Below, one piece after another: positions 16,811 through 25,645 of a DNA stretch of 64,000 nt. Both the position numbers and the translations under genes were made by a program. The notes beneath the pieces are model-generated. The model did no database searches. It saw only the letters and a list, made by a program, of their open reading frames with translations, and was not told where the DNA came from. The stretch is taken from contig NZ_FNSR01000002.1 in the NCBI RefSeq assembly GCF_900104845.1, positions 372,001 to 436,000 on the forward strand, in the 5' to 3' direction. How positions within the stretch are numbered: position 1 is the first letter of the stretch; every line of letters starts with the position of its first letter. Source of the DNA: Paraburkholderia caballeronis. Its GTDB lineage: Bacteria > Pseudomonadota > Gammaproteobacteria > Burkholderiales > Burkholderiaceae.

Positions 16811-17368
16811 TCACGAAAGCCGTGCAGAGTCGAATCGAAACGCTCCGGTCTTGTCACCCACCGACCGGCTTCCCACAGCATCCAGCTTGCTTTGCAACTC
16901 CGCCTTGCGCTTTGCCATCTTCCCTCCCAGCGTATGGAGATCACATTTCGATTTGCGCAATTCCGGGAAGAGCTGCTGCTCTTCTTCCTCGACGTGATGC
17001 CCCACCATCTCGCTCATCACCTTGAAGGTCGCATCGAATCCCTTTTCGCCGGCCTTCAGCGTTTCAAACTTCGCGATCAATGTCTTGACGAGAAAATGCT
17101 CGATACAGGCTTCGTCGACGTCGATCTTGCCGTCGCCGGGCAACGCTTCCTGAGCGGCCGGATAAAGAAACTCTTCTTCGAGGATCGTATGAATGGACAA
17201 CTCTTCGCATGCGCGCTGCGCCAGTGCCGACTTCCGTTCAAGGTCGTCGTCAGCCGATCTCTCGAACGCCGAGAACAGCTTTTCAACTGCGCGATGGTCC
17301 GCCTCAAGAAACGCCAACGCATCTTGCGACGCAGATCCCGCCTCAGTCTCGTTCAGTTTCGCTTCCAT
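16811..17368 (-). CDS. Hemerythrin (HHE cation-binding) domain protein
   Basis: Protein of 185 residues from ATG 17368, with GAGGAG nearby upstream. The four-helix HHE domain covers about residues 15-150. Likely di-iron ligands are the His in FLEADHRAVEKLF, His and Glu in LSIHTILEEEFLYPA, and the His/Glu pairs in MVGHHVEEEEQQLFPEL. Such proteins bind oxygen, nitric oxide or iron, and help in oxidative or nitrosative stress. The start lies inside the phasin gene (26-base overlap), so the two are translated from one mRNA. A link between PHA granules and iron/oxygen handling is suggested by that arrangement only. Confidence 0.88.
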   Translation of the reverse strand: MEAKLNETEAGSASQDALAFLEADHRAVEKLFSAFERSADDDLERKSALAQRACEELSIHTILEEEFLYPAAQEALPGDGKIDVDEACIEHFLVKTLIAKFETLKAGEKGFDATFKVMSEMVGHHVEEEEQQLFPELRKSKCDLHTLGGKMAKRKAELQSKLDAVGSRSVGDKTGAFRFDSARLS

Positions 17369-17912
17369 GATGATCTCCTCCGTCATGCGGTTGAAATTCG
17401 ACCCGTGGCGCGTCACCCGGCAGACCGTTCGACGAAATCGCGTGGCCGGTACTGTCGACGATCGAACCCGGCTCTACGCCGGCTTCCGGCGGCGGTTCCA
17501 CCCGGAGTACGTTAGCCTCGCTGGCATGCTCCTGAGCGGTGGCTGCGCTCGCAATGCCAGCCGTCTCAACCTGACTCTTCCAGGAAATACCGAAGCGCTC
17601 CGGGGCGGCCCCCAAGAGCTCCCGGCCCGTTTCCGCCGTAATTTCGTCCACGTGTCGCCAGTACGCGAAGACCTTCTTGATCGCTGCCGGGAATTGCTGT
17701 GACTGAAGATCGAGCGCTTCGCTAAACGATGCGGCGGAGAACAACGCGTCAACCACCGCCTGCTGCTCGGCGAAAAGCGTTCTTGCGGTCTGTACGTTCA
17801 ACTGGACGGTTTTCTCGAAACCGGCGAAGACCCCAGTCGCGCAGGCGAAAGCAGCTTCGACGGACGTATAGCGTTGCTGCGGCGACCATGGCGACATGAT
17901 TTCGGGGTACAT
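17343..17912 (-). CDS. Phasin family protein
   Basis: Protein of 189 residues from ATG 17912 (GGAG seven bases upstream). The region about 15-120 is a phasin-type amphipathic helical bundle: FEKTVQLNVQTARTLFAEQQ, FSEALDLQSQQFPAAIKKVF and YWRHVDEITAETG are typical segments. Phasins coat polyhydroxyalkanoate granules in the cytoplasm. The C-terminal 60 residues are low-complexity and rich in Glu, Pro and His. It is the first gene of a two-gene unit with the hemerythrin protein, overlapping it by 26 bases. A second, unrelated-looking phasin is at 20415-20906. Confidence 0.87.
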   Translation of the reverse strand: MYPEIMSPWSPQQRYTSVEAAFACATGVFAGFEKTVQLNVQTARTLFAEQQAVVDALFSAASFSEALDLQSQQFPAAIKKVFAYWRHVDEITAETGRELLGAAPERFGISWKSQVETAGIASAATAQEHASEANVLRVEPPPEAGVEPGSIVDSTGHAISSNGLPGDAPRVEFQPHDGGDHHGSETERD

Positions 17913-18193
17913 AGAGGCTCCGTTAAGGTAAGGGCGCGGCATGTGACGTGCATGCAGAAATGCATGACCGGGATTGCTCGGGGATACGCGCACGGGTCGT
18001 ACCTGAAACGAACCTTGAAGCGCCGCCGATTTCGTGGCGATCAAAGGCTGCGTTTCGTAGACACCTGAACCCGGTTCCGGAACGTCGGATAGCAGAGGGA
18101 ACGAAAAATGCTCGCTCTCCAGGCGAATCTAATTCGCCGAACGCTGCGGCCATGCCGGGTGCGTCGGTATCGACCAGGTCAGGGAGACGATCG

Positions 18194-19129
18194 ATGAACC
18201 AGACAGAAGATCCTGCAGACTATCTGGCGGCCGCGGAAGATTCCGCCCTATTCGTCCATCAACACGACGGCGCGGTTTCATGGGGAGCGGTGCTCGCCGG
18301 CGGCGTCGGTTCCGCGGCATTCGCGCTCATCCTGCTGACGCTGGGCACAGGCCTCGGCCTGACATCGATCTCCCCCTGGTCGTCGGGTGCCTCGAATGCG
18401 AAAGCGTTCGGCTTTGCGGCCGTGATATGGGTTTGCGTCACGTCCATTCTCACCTCGGGATTGGGCGGTTATCTGGCGGGGCGGCTACGTCGCCGCTGGC
18501 TGGCGGTTGACGTCGATGAAATTCACTTCCGCGACACCGCTCACGGCTTTCTGAGCTGGGCCGTTGCGACGCTTTTCACGGCGGCGATACTGACCTCGGC
18601 CGCAGCGGGAGTGGTACGGACGGGCGCTCAGGCCGCCGCGACCAATGCGTCGGCGAGCGACTACGGAACGCCTGGCGCAATGCAGCGCGGCAATGCAGGA
18701 GCCGCAATCAATACGTGGCCGCTCGGCTACCTTGTCGATTCGCTGTTCCGGATGCCCGCCGGTTCTCAACCCGCCGCAACCGCGACGATGGCGGCCGGCA
18801 GCGAGATACCGCGCCTGGAAGCGGCGCGCATCTTCCTCAATAGTTCGGCAACGGGGGATCAACTGTCGCCGGAAGATACCGCCTATTTAAGCCAGCAGGT
18901 TATGCAACGCACCGGCATTGCGCCGGACGCCGCGCACGCCCGTGTGGTGGCCACCTATACGAGCTTCCTGCAGAAAGTCGCAGCACTGGATGCCGCTGCA
19001 AGAAATGCAGCGGACAAGGCCCGCAAAGTCGCCATCGGGGCATCGCTGTGGTTATTCGTCTCGCTTCTGATGGGCGCGTTCTCCGCAAGCCTGATGGCAA
19101 CGTTCGGCGGCCGGGTACGCGACGCCTGA
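18194..19129 (+). CDS. Multi-pass membrane protein of unknown function
   Basis: Protein of 311 residues from ATG 18194 (AGGGAGACGATCG upstream). Four hydrophobic segments are visible: about 32-55 (GAVLAGGVGSAAFALILLTL), 75-100, 118-140 and 283-305 near the C-terminus. Between the third and fourth lies a long soluble region of about 140 residues with helical segments, containing YLSQQVMQRTGIAPDAAHAR. The topology suggests a large periplasmic or cytoplasmic loop. I do not recognise an enzyme motif. A tiny membrane peptide gene follows after 35 bases, probably in the same transcript. Confidence 0.78.
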   Translation: MNQTEDPADYLAAAEDSALFVHQHDGAVSWGAVLAGGVGSAAFALILLTLGTGLGLTSISPWSSGASNAKAFGFAAVIWVCVTSILTSGLGGYLAGRLRRRWLAVDVDEIHFRDTAHGFLSWAVATLFTAAILTSAAAGVVRTGAQAAATNASASDYGTPGAMQRGNAGAAINTWPLGYLVDSLFRMPAGSQPAATATMAAGSEIPRLEAARIFLNSSATGDQLSPEDTAYLSQQVMQRTGIAPDAAHARVVATYTSFLQKVAALDAAARNAADKARKVAIGASLWLFVSLLMGAFSASLMATFGGRVRDA

Positions 19130-19164
19130 CTGGAACTTCGATTCGTCTTCCCAAGGAGCTGCTC

Positions 19165-19239
19165 ATGCGTTCGATTCTTCTTTATCTGCTCGGCGTGCCC
19201 ATTCCCATCATCATCCTGATCGCGCTGTTCTGGCATTGA
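19165..19239 (+). CDS. 24-residue single-pass membrane peptide
   Basis: A very short gene: ATG 19165 preceded by AAGGAG with six bases spacing, and TGA at 19237. The product is almost entirely one hydrophobic helix (LLYLLGVPIPIIILIALFWH). Tiny proteins with this pattern occur widely in proteobacteria and are often missed by gene callers. It follows the multi-pass membrane protein by 35 bases on the same strand, so it may modulate that protein or another membrane complex. Coding status rests on the ribosome binding site and the hydrophobic pattern. Confidence 0.65.
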   Translation: MRSILLYLLGVPIPIIILIALFWH

Positions 19240-19480
19240 ATGCGGCCACGATGACCCGCGACGCACAGCAAGCCAGGCGAAACGGATGAACGGGCCATCC
19301 CTGCGGAGCCAGACCTTGACTAGCGCACAGCGACGGCAGGGCTCCAGACAGGCGGTTTCGTGGCCCCCGACAAGCTCTGCTCCCCTCGACGACACGCCCG
19401 GCGTTGTATTGGGGGCATGCCGGCGCCCTCGTACCGCGGCGCCGCAGCCGGTCCGTCTTCGGGCCAGCCGAAGCGTCGTG

Positions 19481-19503
19481 AAAAAATGAGCTGTTGTAGC
19501 TCA
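19481..19503 (-). terminator. Intrinsic terminator overlapping the methyltransferase stop codon
   Basis: On the minus strand TGAGCT-ACAAC-AGCTCA is followed by TTTTTT: a six-bp stem, five-base loop and T-run. The first TGA is the stop codon of the gene ending at 19501, so translation end and terminator share sequence. The stem can also act for the plus-strand genes coming from the left. Confidence 0.65.
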
Positions 19504-20409
19504 TCGGCTGTGAGGACCAGCGTGCAAGGGCAGTTTTTCTTTCTTGTGGAGCACGACTTGCACCAAGCAAGGAAGATACCTTCTATTCGTCGGGTTCATG
19601 CGAAGCAGGTCCTCCATCAATCTCGGCCAGCCACGCGGCGCCCGATATTCGATCAGATTGATCGTTTTAATGCCCGAAGACCATTCGCGCAAACAAGCGA
19701 CGATATTATTGGCATCGATGCCCCATGGCATGGGTGGCAGCCGGTAATAAGGGGTCTTCATCACGCCCCACAGGGTGAGGGAAGAAAACCATTGCGGAAC
19801 GACGTCGAAAACAAGCTCGGCTTCCGGAAAACGGGCGACCAGTCCGGCAAAAAGGCGCTTTACAGCCGTGGGCTGAAGATACATGAGCAGCCCCTGGGCG
19901 ACGATGAATACGTCGGTGGCCGGCCCTATCCCGTTGGCCCATTCGAGGTCAAGCGCATTCGCCGCGATGTGGCGAAAGCGCTTCGACGGTTTCAGGAAAT
20001 TTTCGCGAAACTCGATGGCCGCGGGAAGATCAACGGTAAGCCATTGCATTCGGCCGTTATCGACACGGCGCGCCTGGGTTTCCAGGCCTTCACCTAACGA
20101 AATGACCAGGCCATCAGGGTGAGTCCGAAGCCAGCGCACGATTAAACGATCGATTGCGGCTGCACGCGCAGCGAAGGAGCCGACCGGATGACCGAAGCGG
20201 CCGGCAAAGTCGTAGTCGATCGCCTCGCAGATCCGGGCGCTCTCGTGGTCCGTCAGGATGCCGTCTGATCGTCCTGACTCGCACGCCCGGTCATGCAGCG
20301 TCCACAGCATCGTTTCCGAAACGCCGTCAAGGTTCGATACGACATGGGTCGCTTCGACGAGATTGTCCTGCCGCATGGACTCCGCAGGAGGCGATGAGAC
20401 GGGGGCCAT
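19501..20409 (-). CDS. Class I SAM-dependent methyltransferase, leucine carboxyl methyltransferase/PPM family
   Basis: Protein of 302 residues, the usual length of the leucine-carboxyl-methyltransferase-like (TcmP/PPM) family. The SAM-binding motif I appears as LVISLGEGLETQARRV (about residue 103), a form of the family's LGxGLDTRxxR pattern. DVFIVAQGLLMYLQPTAVKR is the conserved GVxxYL helix, and HLxEYxxPRGWP-like NLIEYRAPRGWP is present late. Members O-methylate small acids or polyketides. It follows the phasin gene with a five-base gap, so both are likely co-transcribed. ATG 20409 has a poor ribosome binding site; the in-frame ATG 33 bases later is possible. Confidence 0.85.
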   Translation of the reverse strand: MAPVSSPPAESMRQDNLVEATHVVSNLDGVSETMLWTLHDRACESGRSDGILTDHESARICEAIDYDFAGRFGHPVGSFAARAAAIDRLIVRWLRTHPDGLVISLGEGLETQARRVDNGRMQWLTVDLPAAIEFRENFLKPSKRFRHIAANALDLEWANGIGPATDVFIVAQGLLMYLQPTAVKRLFAGLVARFPEAELVFDVVPQWFSSLTLWGVMKTPYYRLPPMPWGIDANNIVACLREWSSGIKTINLIEYRAPRGWPRLMEDLLRMNPTNRRYLPCLVQVVLHKKEKLPLHAGPHSR

Positions 20410-20414
20410 GGCGC

Positions 20415-20906
20415 TCAGAGGCTACTCAGGCGCTTCGCGTTGGCGGTGGCACGCTCGTGAATAGGCGCAAGACTTTCCCGCATCACGCGGGCAGTCGAAT
20501 TTGCCAAATGCAACGGATTGGCCGGCGCGTTGGCCGCGATGCCGGCCAACGCTGTCTGGTGCTCCAGCCACTGCGATGGCGATTGACTGGCCAGCAGGGC
20601 AACCGCCGCGACAGACGTTGCCCACATGCGGTTGCCCATATCGACGGCTATCACCATGGCGAGACTGAAAAACCCAAACCCCAAAGCCTGCAGCGATTCC
20701 GACGCCGCCTCCTTCTTTTCCCGGCTCATAAGGCTGAACTCGGTCTGATCGCGCTCGCTCGGTACGGGGCCGGCAAGCGCCATGCGTGCCGTGCGATGTC
20801 CCATGACCTGGGCGGTAGCGGCGAACATTTCTCCGGCCTCCGCGACGGTGCGCAACCACGTAACGGAAAGATCCCGAAGGGGGGAATACGGTGTAGACGG
20901 CGTCAT
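20415..20906 (-). CDS. Polyhydroxyalkanoate granule-associated phasin
   Basis: Protein of 163 residues resembling the short phasin type of Burkholderiales. An amphipathic region (about 20-55) contains AGEMFAATAQVMGHRTARMA. It is followed by SREKKEAASESLQALGFGFF and a hydrophobic, probably granule-contacting stretch (AMVIAVDMGNRMWATSVAAVALLA). The C-terminus is helical (NSTARVMRESLAPIHERATANAKRL). It differs from the phasin at 17343-17912 in both motifs and length. It is the first gene of a two-gene minus-strand unit with the methyltransferase. Granule binding is inferred from family likeness. Confidence 0.78.
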   Translation of the reverse strand: MTPSTPYSPLRDLSVTWLRTVAEAGEMFAATAQVMGHRTARMALAGPVPSERDQTEFSLMSREKKEAASESLQALGFGFFSLAMVIAVDMGNRMWATSVAAVALLASQSPSQWLEHQTALAGIAANAPANPLHLANSTARVMRESLAPIHERATANAKRLSSL

Positions 20907-21332
20907 GGAATGCTCCCTGGTTTACGTTGATGAAGCGGAAAAAACGTTGGTAGACGTAAGCCCGGCCGGATGGGTCAAACACGACCTCGATTCAACATTC
21001 CCGTCAAGAGAGCAAAAAAGGCGTCTGTCCAGAAGGTGCTACGTGCCGGTCCAGCATAGGCTTCGTCCTGCTGCAACGCAACGTATATCTAGCTTATCGT
21101 CCGTCGTTGAAAAGGAGCGGCCGGGCGACGCTGGAGCATGGCTCCGGCGCGATCGCGCTCAGGCAGCAAGCTATGCGAATGGCTTTGGAAAGATTTCAGA
21201 ACGCCGCCGCCGGCACACCTTCGTGCGGCGAAAAGCGCATATCCACAGATTGAACCTCAAGCCTGCAAACGCCGTCATTCGAGGCATCGATTTTGCTGAC
21301 CGCGAGGCATTCCGGTCAACGCAAGCGAAATC
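20907..21332. other. Divergent intergenic region between phasin and zwf
   Basis: No frame looks coding. The region must contain promoters for the minus-strand phasin gene and for zwf; no clear consensus elements or long inverted repeats were picked out by eye. Confidence 0.4.
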
Positions 21333-22928
21333 ATGTCGACGAACCACCCCACCAGCGATTCCCCCCGTGCGCCGACCAGCCCCAAAGCGGCCGCGCGGCC
21401 GCATGGCGCACCCGCGTCGCCGGCAGGCAGGCACCCCGCACCGCCCTGCACGCTCGTGATTTTCGGCGCCGGCGGCGATCTCACCAAACGTCTGCTGATG
21501 CCGGCGTTATACAACCTCGCCGTTGATGGCCTGCTCGACGACGGCATGAAGGTCATCGGTGTCAATCACGGCGAGCGCGAAACGAAGGCATGGTGCGAGG
21601 ATCTGCACAGTGCGCTCCAGCAGTTCGCCGCCGACAAGGCAAGCACCTTTCACACCGACAAGCTCGACGACAACGCGTGGAACTGGATCGCGCGCCGCCT
21701 GCACTATATCGCGGGCGATTTCGAGGACGACGACGCGTATCAGCACCTCGCGCAGCAACTCGACGGCAACGCGCAATGCAACGTCGTGTTCTACCTCGCA
21801 GTGAGCGCGCGCTTCTTCAAACCGATCGTCGAGCGTCTCGGCAAGGCCGGTTTGCTGAAGCAAGACGACGACGGTAACGGCCCATTCCGCCGTATCGTGA
21901 TCGAGAAGCCGTTCGGCACCGATCTCGCGTCGGCGCGCGATCTGAACCGGCATCTGCTGACCTTCGTGAGGGAAAGGCAGATCTATCGCATCGATCATTT
22001 TCTCGGCAAGGACACCGTCCAGAGCATTCTCGCCGTACGCTTCGCCAACGCGCTATTCGAGCCGATCTGGCGGCGCGAGTATATCGACAGCGTGCAGATC
22101 ACGGCATCGGAGATGATCGGCGTGGAAGGACGCGGCAGCTTCTACGAGCAGACTGGCGCGTTCCGCGACATGGTGCCGAACCACCTGTTCCAGCTACTCG
22201 GCATGGTCGCGATGGAGCCGCCCAATTCGTTCGACGCCGAAGCGGTGCGCGACAGGAAGGCGGAAATCTTCGATGCGCTCAAGCCGCTCACGCCCGACGA
22301 CGTGGTGTTCGGACAATACGGGAAAGGACTCTCGGGTGCGGCCTACCGCCATGAACCGGACGTCGCGCCAGACAGTCAAAGAGAAACGTATGCCGCCGCC
22401 CGGGTGCAGATCGACAACTGGCGCTGGGCGGGCGTGCCGTTCTATCTGCGTACTGGCAAGCGGCTTGCCGCGCGACGCACGGAGATTTCCGTGCACCTGA
22501 AAAACGTACCGTTTCGCCCGTTCCGCGCGACGGCCGTCGACACGCTGACGCCCAACGTCATGACGCTGCGCATCGATCCGTCGCATGGCACGAGCTTCCA
22601 TTTCAACGTCAAGACCCCGGGGCCGGTCATGCAGATCGATGCGGTGCATTCGTCGTTCGACTACGATGACTTCTTTGCGGAACGTGCGAACGTCGGCTAC
22701 GAAACGCTGCTGTATGACTGCATGCTCGGCGACGAGACGCTGTTTCAGCGCGCCGACAGCATCGAAGCGACGTGGGCCGCGGTGGACGGCGTACTGCATC
22801 CGAAGCACGGTGTCGCGATTCCGGTGTACGACTACGCTGCGGGCGGCGCAGGCCCGGCCGAGGCGGATGCGCTGCTCGCGTGCGACGGCCGCGCGTGGCG
22901 TTCGCTCACGCCGACTGAACCGACATAA
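21333..22928 (+). CDS. zwf: Glucose-6-phosphate 1-dehydrogenase
   Basis: Enzyme of 531 residues that oxidises glucose 6-phosphate to 6-phosphogluconolactone with NADP+ or NAD+, the entry to the Entner-Doudoroff and pentose phosphate pathways. The nucleotide-binding motif FGAGGDLTKRLLMPALYN starts at about residue 46. The catalytic signature RIDHFLGKDTVQSILAVRFAN is clear (about 218-238), and IEKPFGTDLASARDLN is conserved. About 35 low-complexity residues precede the domain, longer than in most homologues, and the ribosome binding site at ATG 21333 is weak, so a later start is possible. It forms a likely operon with the polyphosphate-type glucokinase 62 bases downstream, giving glucose to 6-phosphogluconolactone in two steps. 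Confidence 0.96.
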   Translation: MSTNHPTSDSPRAPTSPKAAARPHGAPASPAGRHPAPPCTLVIFGAGGDLTKRLLMPALYNLAVDGLLDDGMKVIGVNHGERETKAWCEDLHSALQQFAADKASTFHTDKLDDNAWNWIARRLHYIAGDFEDDDAYQHLAQQLDGNAQCNVVFYLAVSARFFKPIVERLGKAGLLKQDDDGNGPFRRIVIEKPFGTDLASARDLNRHLLTFVRERQIYRIDHFLGKDTVQSILAVRFANALFEPIWRREYIDSVQITASEMIGVEGRGSFYEQTGAFRDMVPNHLFQLLGMVAMEPPNSFDAEAVRDRKAEIFDALKPLTPDDVVFGQYGKGLSGAAYRHEPDVAPDSQRETYAAARVQIDNWRWAGVPFYLRTGKRLAARRTEISVHLKNVPFRPFRATAVDTLTPNVMTLRIDPSHGTSFHFNVKTPGPVMQIDAVHSSFDYDDFFAERANVGYETLLYDCMLGDETLFQRADSIEATWAAVDGVLHPKHGVAIPVYDYAAGGAGPAEADALLACDGRAWRSLTPTEPT

Positions 22929-22990
22929 ACGTCAACCCGATCGACGGGGCAAACGACATGACGACACACGCACCATCAACGGAGGAATGA

Positions 22991-23812
22991 GTGACCAGGA
23001 CGAAAGGCACGACGGGCGCGACGGGCGCGACGCCTGCATCGGCAGGCATTGAGAATATTCTGTCCATCGACGTGGGCGGGACCGGTTTAAAGGCCGCCAT
23101 CGTCGACGCGGACGGCGGAATGCGCACCGGGCGCGTGCGCGTGGCGACGCCGCATCCATGCACGCCGACCTTGCTCGTCGAAACGCTCCATGCGCTCGTC
23201 GAACCGCTTATCAAGCAGTATCAGCCGACGCATGTATCGGTTGGCTTTCCTGGTTTCGTGCGCGCGAACCACGTGCTGACTGCCCCCCATCTCGGCGTCG
23301 ATGGCTGGAGCGACGTGCCGCTCGCGAAGATGCTCGGCGAGCGCCTGGGCAATCCGTCGGTGCGCATGATCAACGATGCCGAAATGCAGGGCCTGGCCGC
23401 CATCGAAGGACGCGGCCTCGAATTCGTGCTGACGCTCGGCACGGGCACCGGCACTGCGATGTTCCGCGACGGCGAACTGATGCCGCATCTCGAACTCGCG
23501 CATCATCCGGTCAGCAGGAAACACGCGTACGACGAGTACATCGGCGATGCCGCACGTCATAAGGCCGGTGACAAGCGCTGGAACAGACGCGTCGAGAAAA
23601 TCATCGGCATTCTCGAATCGCTCGTGCACTACGACAAACTATGGATAGGCGGCGGCAACGCGGCGCGGCTCACGTTCGACCTGCCGCCGAACGTGACGAC
23701 TGTGTCGAACGATAGCGGCCTCGAAGGCGGGGCGCGTCTGTGGCATCCGCGGTCGGTGCGCGAAACGCGGCAGTTTCCCGAAGCGACGCAGCGGACAGGG
23801 ATTTTCAGGTGA
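22991..23812 (+). CDS. ppgK: ROK-family polyphosphate glucokinase-like protein
   Basis: Protein of 273 residues from GTG 22991, with GGAGG five bases upstream; an ATG four bases earlier is out of frame. The phosphate-1 motif SIDVGGTGLKAAIVD (about residue 25) and the glucose-binding INDAEMQGLAAIEGRG and VLTLGTGTGTAMF motifs match PPGK-type ROK kinases, which phosphorylate glucose with inorganic polyphosphate (often also ATP). ELAHHPVS corresponds to the family's E/H region. It lies downstream of zwf, so its product is the substrate of the preceding enzyme. Polyphosphate use is inferred from family resemblance and is not proven by sequence alone. Confidence 0.87.
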   Translation: MTRTKGTTGATGATPASAGIENILSIDVGGTGLKAAIVDADGGMRTGRVRVATPHPCTPTLLVETLHALVEPLIKQYQPTHVSVGFPGFVRANHVLTAPHLGVDGWSDVPLAKMLGERLGNPSVRMINDAEMQGLAAIEGRGLEFVLTLGTGTGTAMFRDGELMPHLELAHHPVSRKHAYDEYIGDAARHKAGDKRWNRRVEKIIGILESLVHYDKLWIGGGNAARLTFDLPPNVTTVSNDSGLEGGARLWHPRSVRETRQFPEATQRTGIFR

Positions 23813-24022
23813 TTCTCTTGGCTTCCCGTCTTCGGTCGTCTTTCCGATGATTTTTTCTCGATGCGGTTCGCTCCGGCCATTCATATATTTATCGGCAAAC
23901 GCCGTTGCGATTAAAGGCTGATTGCAGCGATCCATTCATGCCTTATCCGGCAATCCGCCAATACGTCGCGACACGCCACGGCGGGTAGAATGGCGAACCC
24001 GCCACTCGCCATTGCCGCCGCC

Positions 24023-24328
24023 ATGATTACCTGCCACGTCCGCTACGTGATCGACGCCAATCTGATCGCCGAATTCGAGACCTACGCGAAGATGTGGATT
24101 CCGCTCGTCGAGAAATTCGGCGGAAAGCATCACGGTTATTTTCTGCCGGCCGAAGGCGCGAACAACATCGCGCTCGCGCTGTTTTCGTTTCCGAGCCTCG
24201 CGGCCTATGAAACCTACCGGCAGGACTCGCAGCAAGACACCGATTGCCAGGCCGCGTTCGCCTACGCGGCCAAAACCCGCTGCGTATTGAGCTACGAACG
24301 CAGCTTCTTCAGGCCGGTGTTCGACTGA
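24023..24328 (+). CDS. NIPSNAP family protein
   Basis: Small protein of 101 residues, ferredoxin-like fold of the NIPSNAP group. It begins MITCHVRYVIDANLIAEFETYAKMWIP, typical for the family, then shows KFGGKHHGYFLPAEG and an ALFSFPSLAAYETYRQDS helix. A start 33 bases upstream is also open but would add residues unlike the family. Function is unknown; NIPSNAP proteins are often near enzymes of small-molecule catabolism. Its last 37 bases overlap the end of the convergent MFS gene. Confidence 0.85.
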   Translation: MITCHVRYVIDANLIAEFETYAKMWIPLVEKFGGKHHGYFLPAEGANNIALALFSFPSLAAYETYRQDSQQDTDCQAAFAYAAKTRCVLSYERSFFRPVFD

Positions 24329-25539
24329 CGCGTCGAATGCGGGGGTCTCGCGCGCCAGCCCCAGTGCGCGACGACGGGACACGCGCATTGCACCAGCACG
24401 ACGAGCGCGACGCACCCGGGCCAGCCGAACCGCGCCCACACCGCGCCGGGCACGATCGCGCCGAGACTCCCGCCGAGGTAATAACACGACAGGTAGATGC
24501 CGATCGCGGTCGCCTTCGCCGCTCCTGACGACGACGTCACGAACGAAGTCGCGGCGGCCTGCGCGACGAACACGCCGCTCGAACTGAGCGCGAGCCCGGC
24601 CAGCACCATCGCGAGCGAATGGCTCAACGTGACGAGCGAGCCGAGCGCGCCGAGCAGCGACGCGGCGAGCAGCAGTTGCGACTGCGGCCTCGACCGCGCG
24701 ACCCGCCCCGCCACCGGCGTCACCACCAGCGCGAGTAGAAACACCGCATAGATCGACCCGAGCGCGGCCGGCCCGAGCGAGAACGGCGGCCGCCCGAGAT
24801 AGAGGCTCGCATAGGTGAACGACGCAACCTGCGCGAACAGCACGCAAAAGCCGACCGCATACGCGGCGACCAGCGGGCCGCCGAACAGCGACGCCGCCGC
24901 CCCGCCGCCGCCCGCTTCGCGCCGATCGACAGCCGCATCGCGCGCCTCATGCGCGTCATGCGCCTCATGCGGCTGGCCATCCGCCAGCAGAACGCGAATG
25001 ACCAGCCCGACCAGCAGGCTCGCCGCCGCGAGCGCCTCGAATGCGCGATGCCAGTCCGCATACGCGGTCACGAGCGCCGCGATAAACCTTCCCGCAAAGC
25101 CGCCGACAACAGTGCCGGTCACGTACAGGCTCGTGACCTCGGTGATCCGCCGCGGCTCCCATCGCTCGCCGATGAACGCGACGGTGCTCGCGAAAACGAC
25201 CGGAATCAGCACCCCGGAAGCGAACCGCCACAGCAGCAGCGCGGCGAAGCTGGACGCGTGCGCGGACAGCGCCATCGGCGCCGCGAGCAGCATCGACGAC
25301 CACGCGATCACGCGCGGCCGCGCATACCCGCGCGTGAGCCGCCCGACGAACGGCGCGACGAGCGCGACCGCCAGCGTCGTCGCGGCGATCGTCAAGCCGG
25401 CCCGCTCCGCGTTCACGCGGAAGTCGTCCGCGAGTTCGCGCAACACGCCCTGGCTTGCATAGAGACTCAGGAACGCCGCGCAGCCGGCGAGCATCACCGC
25501 GATCCTGTCCCGACCTTCACGACTGTCACGACCATGCAT
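24292..25539 (-). CDS. MFS transporter
   Basis: Inner-membrane efflux-type transporter of 415 residues with about 12 hydrophobic segments. ATG 25539 was chosen because the frame upstream crosses the LysR gene promoter. The first helix is AVMLAGCAAFLSLYASQGVL. Helix 2-3 region TLAVALVAPFVGRLTRGYAR carries the MFS G-x-L-x-D/R-R-type loop, and YLSCYYLGGSLGAIVPGAVW is a late family motif of the YnfM/arabinose-efflux group. A low-complexity His/Glu/Ala loop (AHDAHEARDA) links the two halves. It is divergent from a LysR gene, the usual arrangement for a regulator and its target. Substrate unknown. Confidence 0.9.
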   Translation of the reverse strand: MHGRDSREGRDRIAVMLAGCAAFLSLYASQGVLRELADDFRVNAERAGLTIAATTLAVALVAPFVGRLTRGYARPRVIAWSSMLLAAPMALSAHASSFAALLLWRFASGVLIPVVFASTVAFIGERWEPRRITEVTSLYVTGTVVGGFAGRFIAALVTAYADWHRAFEALAAASLLVGLVIRVLLADGQPHEAHDAHEARDAAVDRREAGGGGAAASLFGGPLVAAYAVGFCVLFAQVASFTYASLYLGRPPFSLGPAALGSIYAVFLLALVVTPVAGRVARSRPQSQLLLAASLLGALGSLVTLSHSLAMVLAGLALSSSGVFVAQAAATSFVTSSSGAAKATAIGIYLSCYYLGGSLGAIVPGAVWARFGWPGCVALVVLVQCACPVVAHWGWRARPPHSTRQSNTGLKKLRS

Positions 25540-25645
25540 AGGGTTGGCACCGTTCTCCTTAACTGCGATATTTATACGGTCCGCGCCGCGCGTTGACCAA
25601 TACCGATTTCCAACCGATTGATACCCGGCGCCCACGCGCCCCGCC

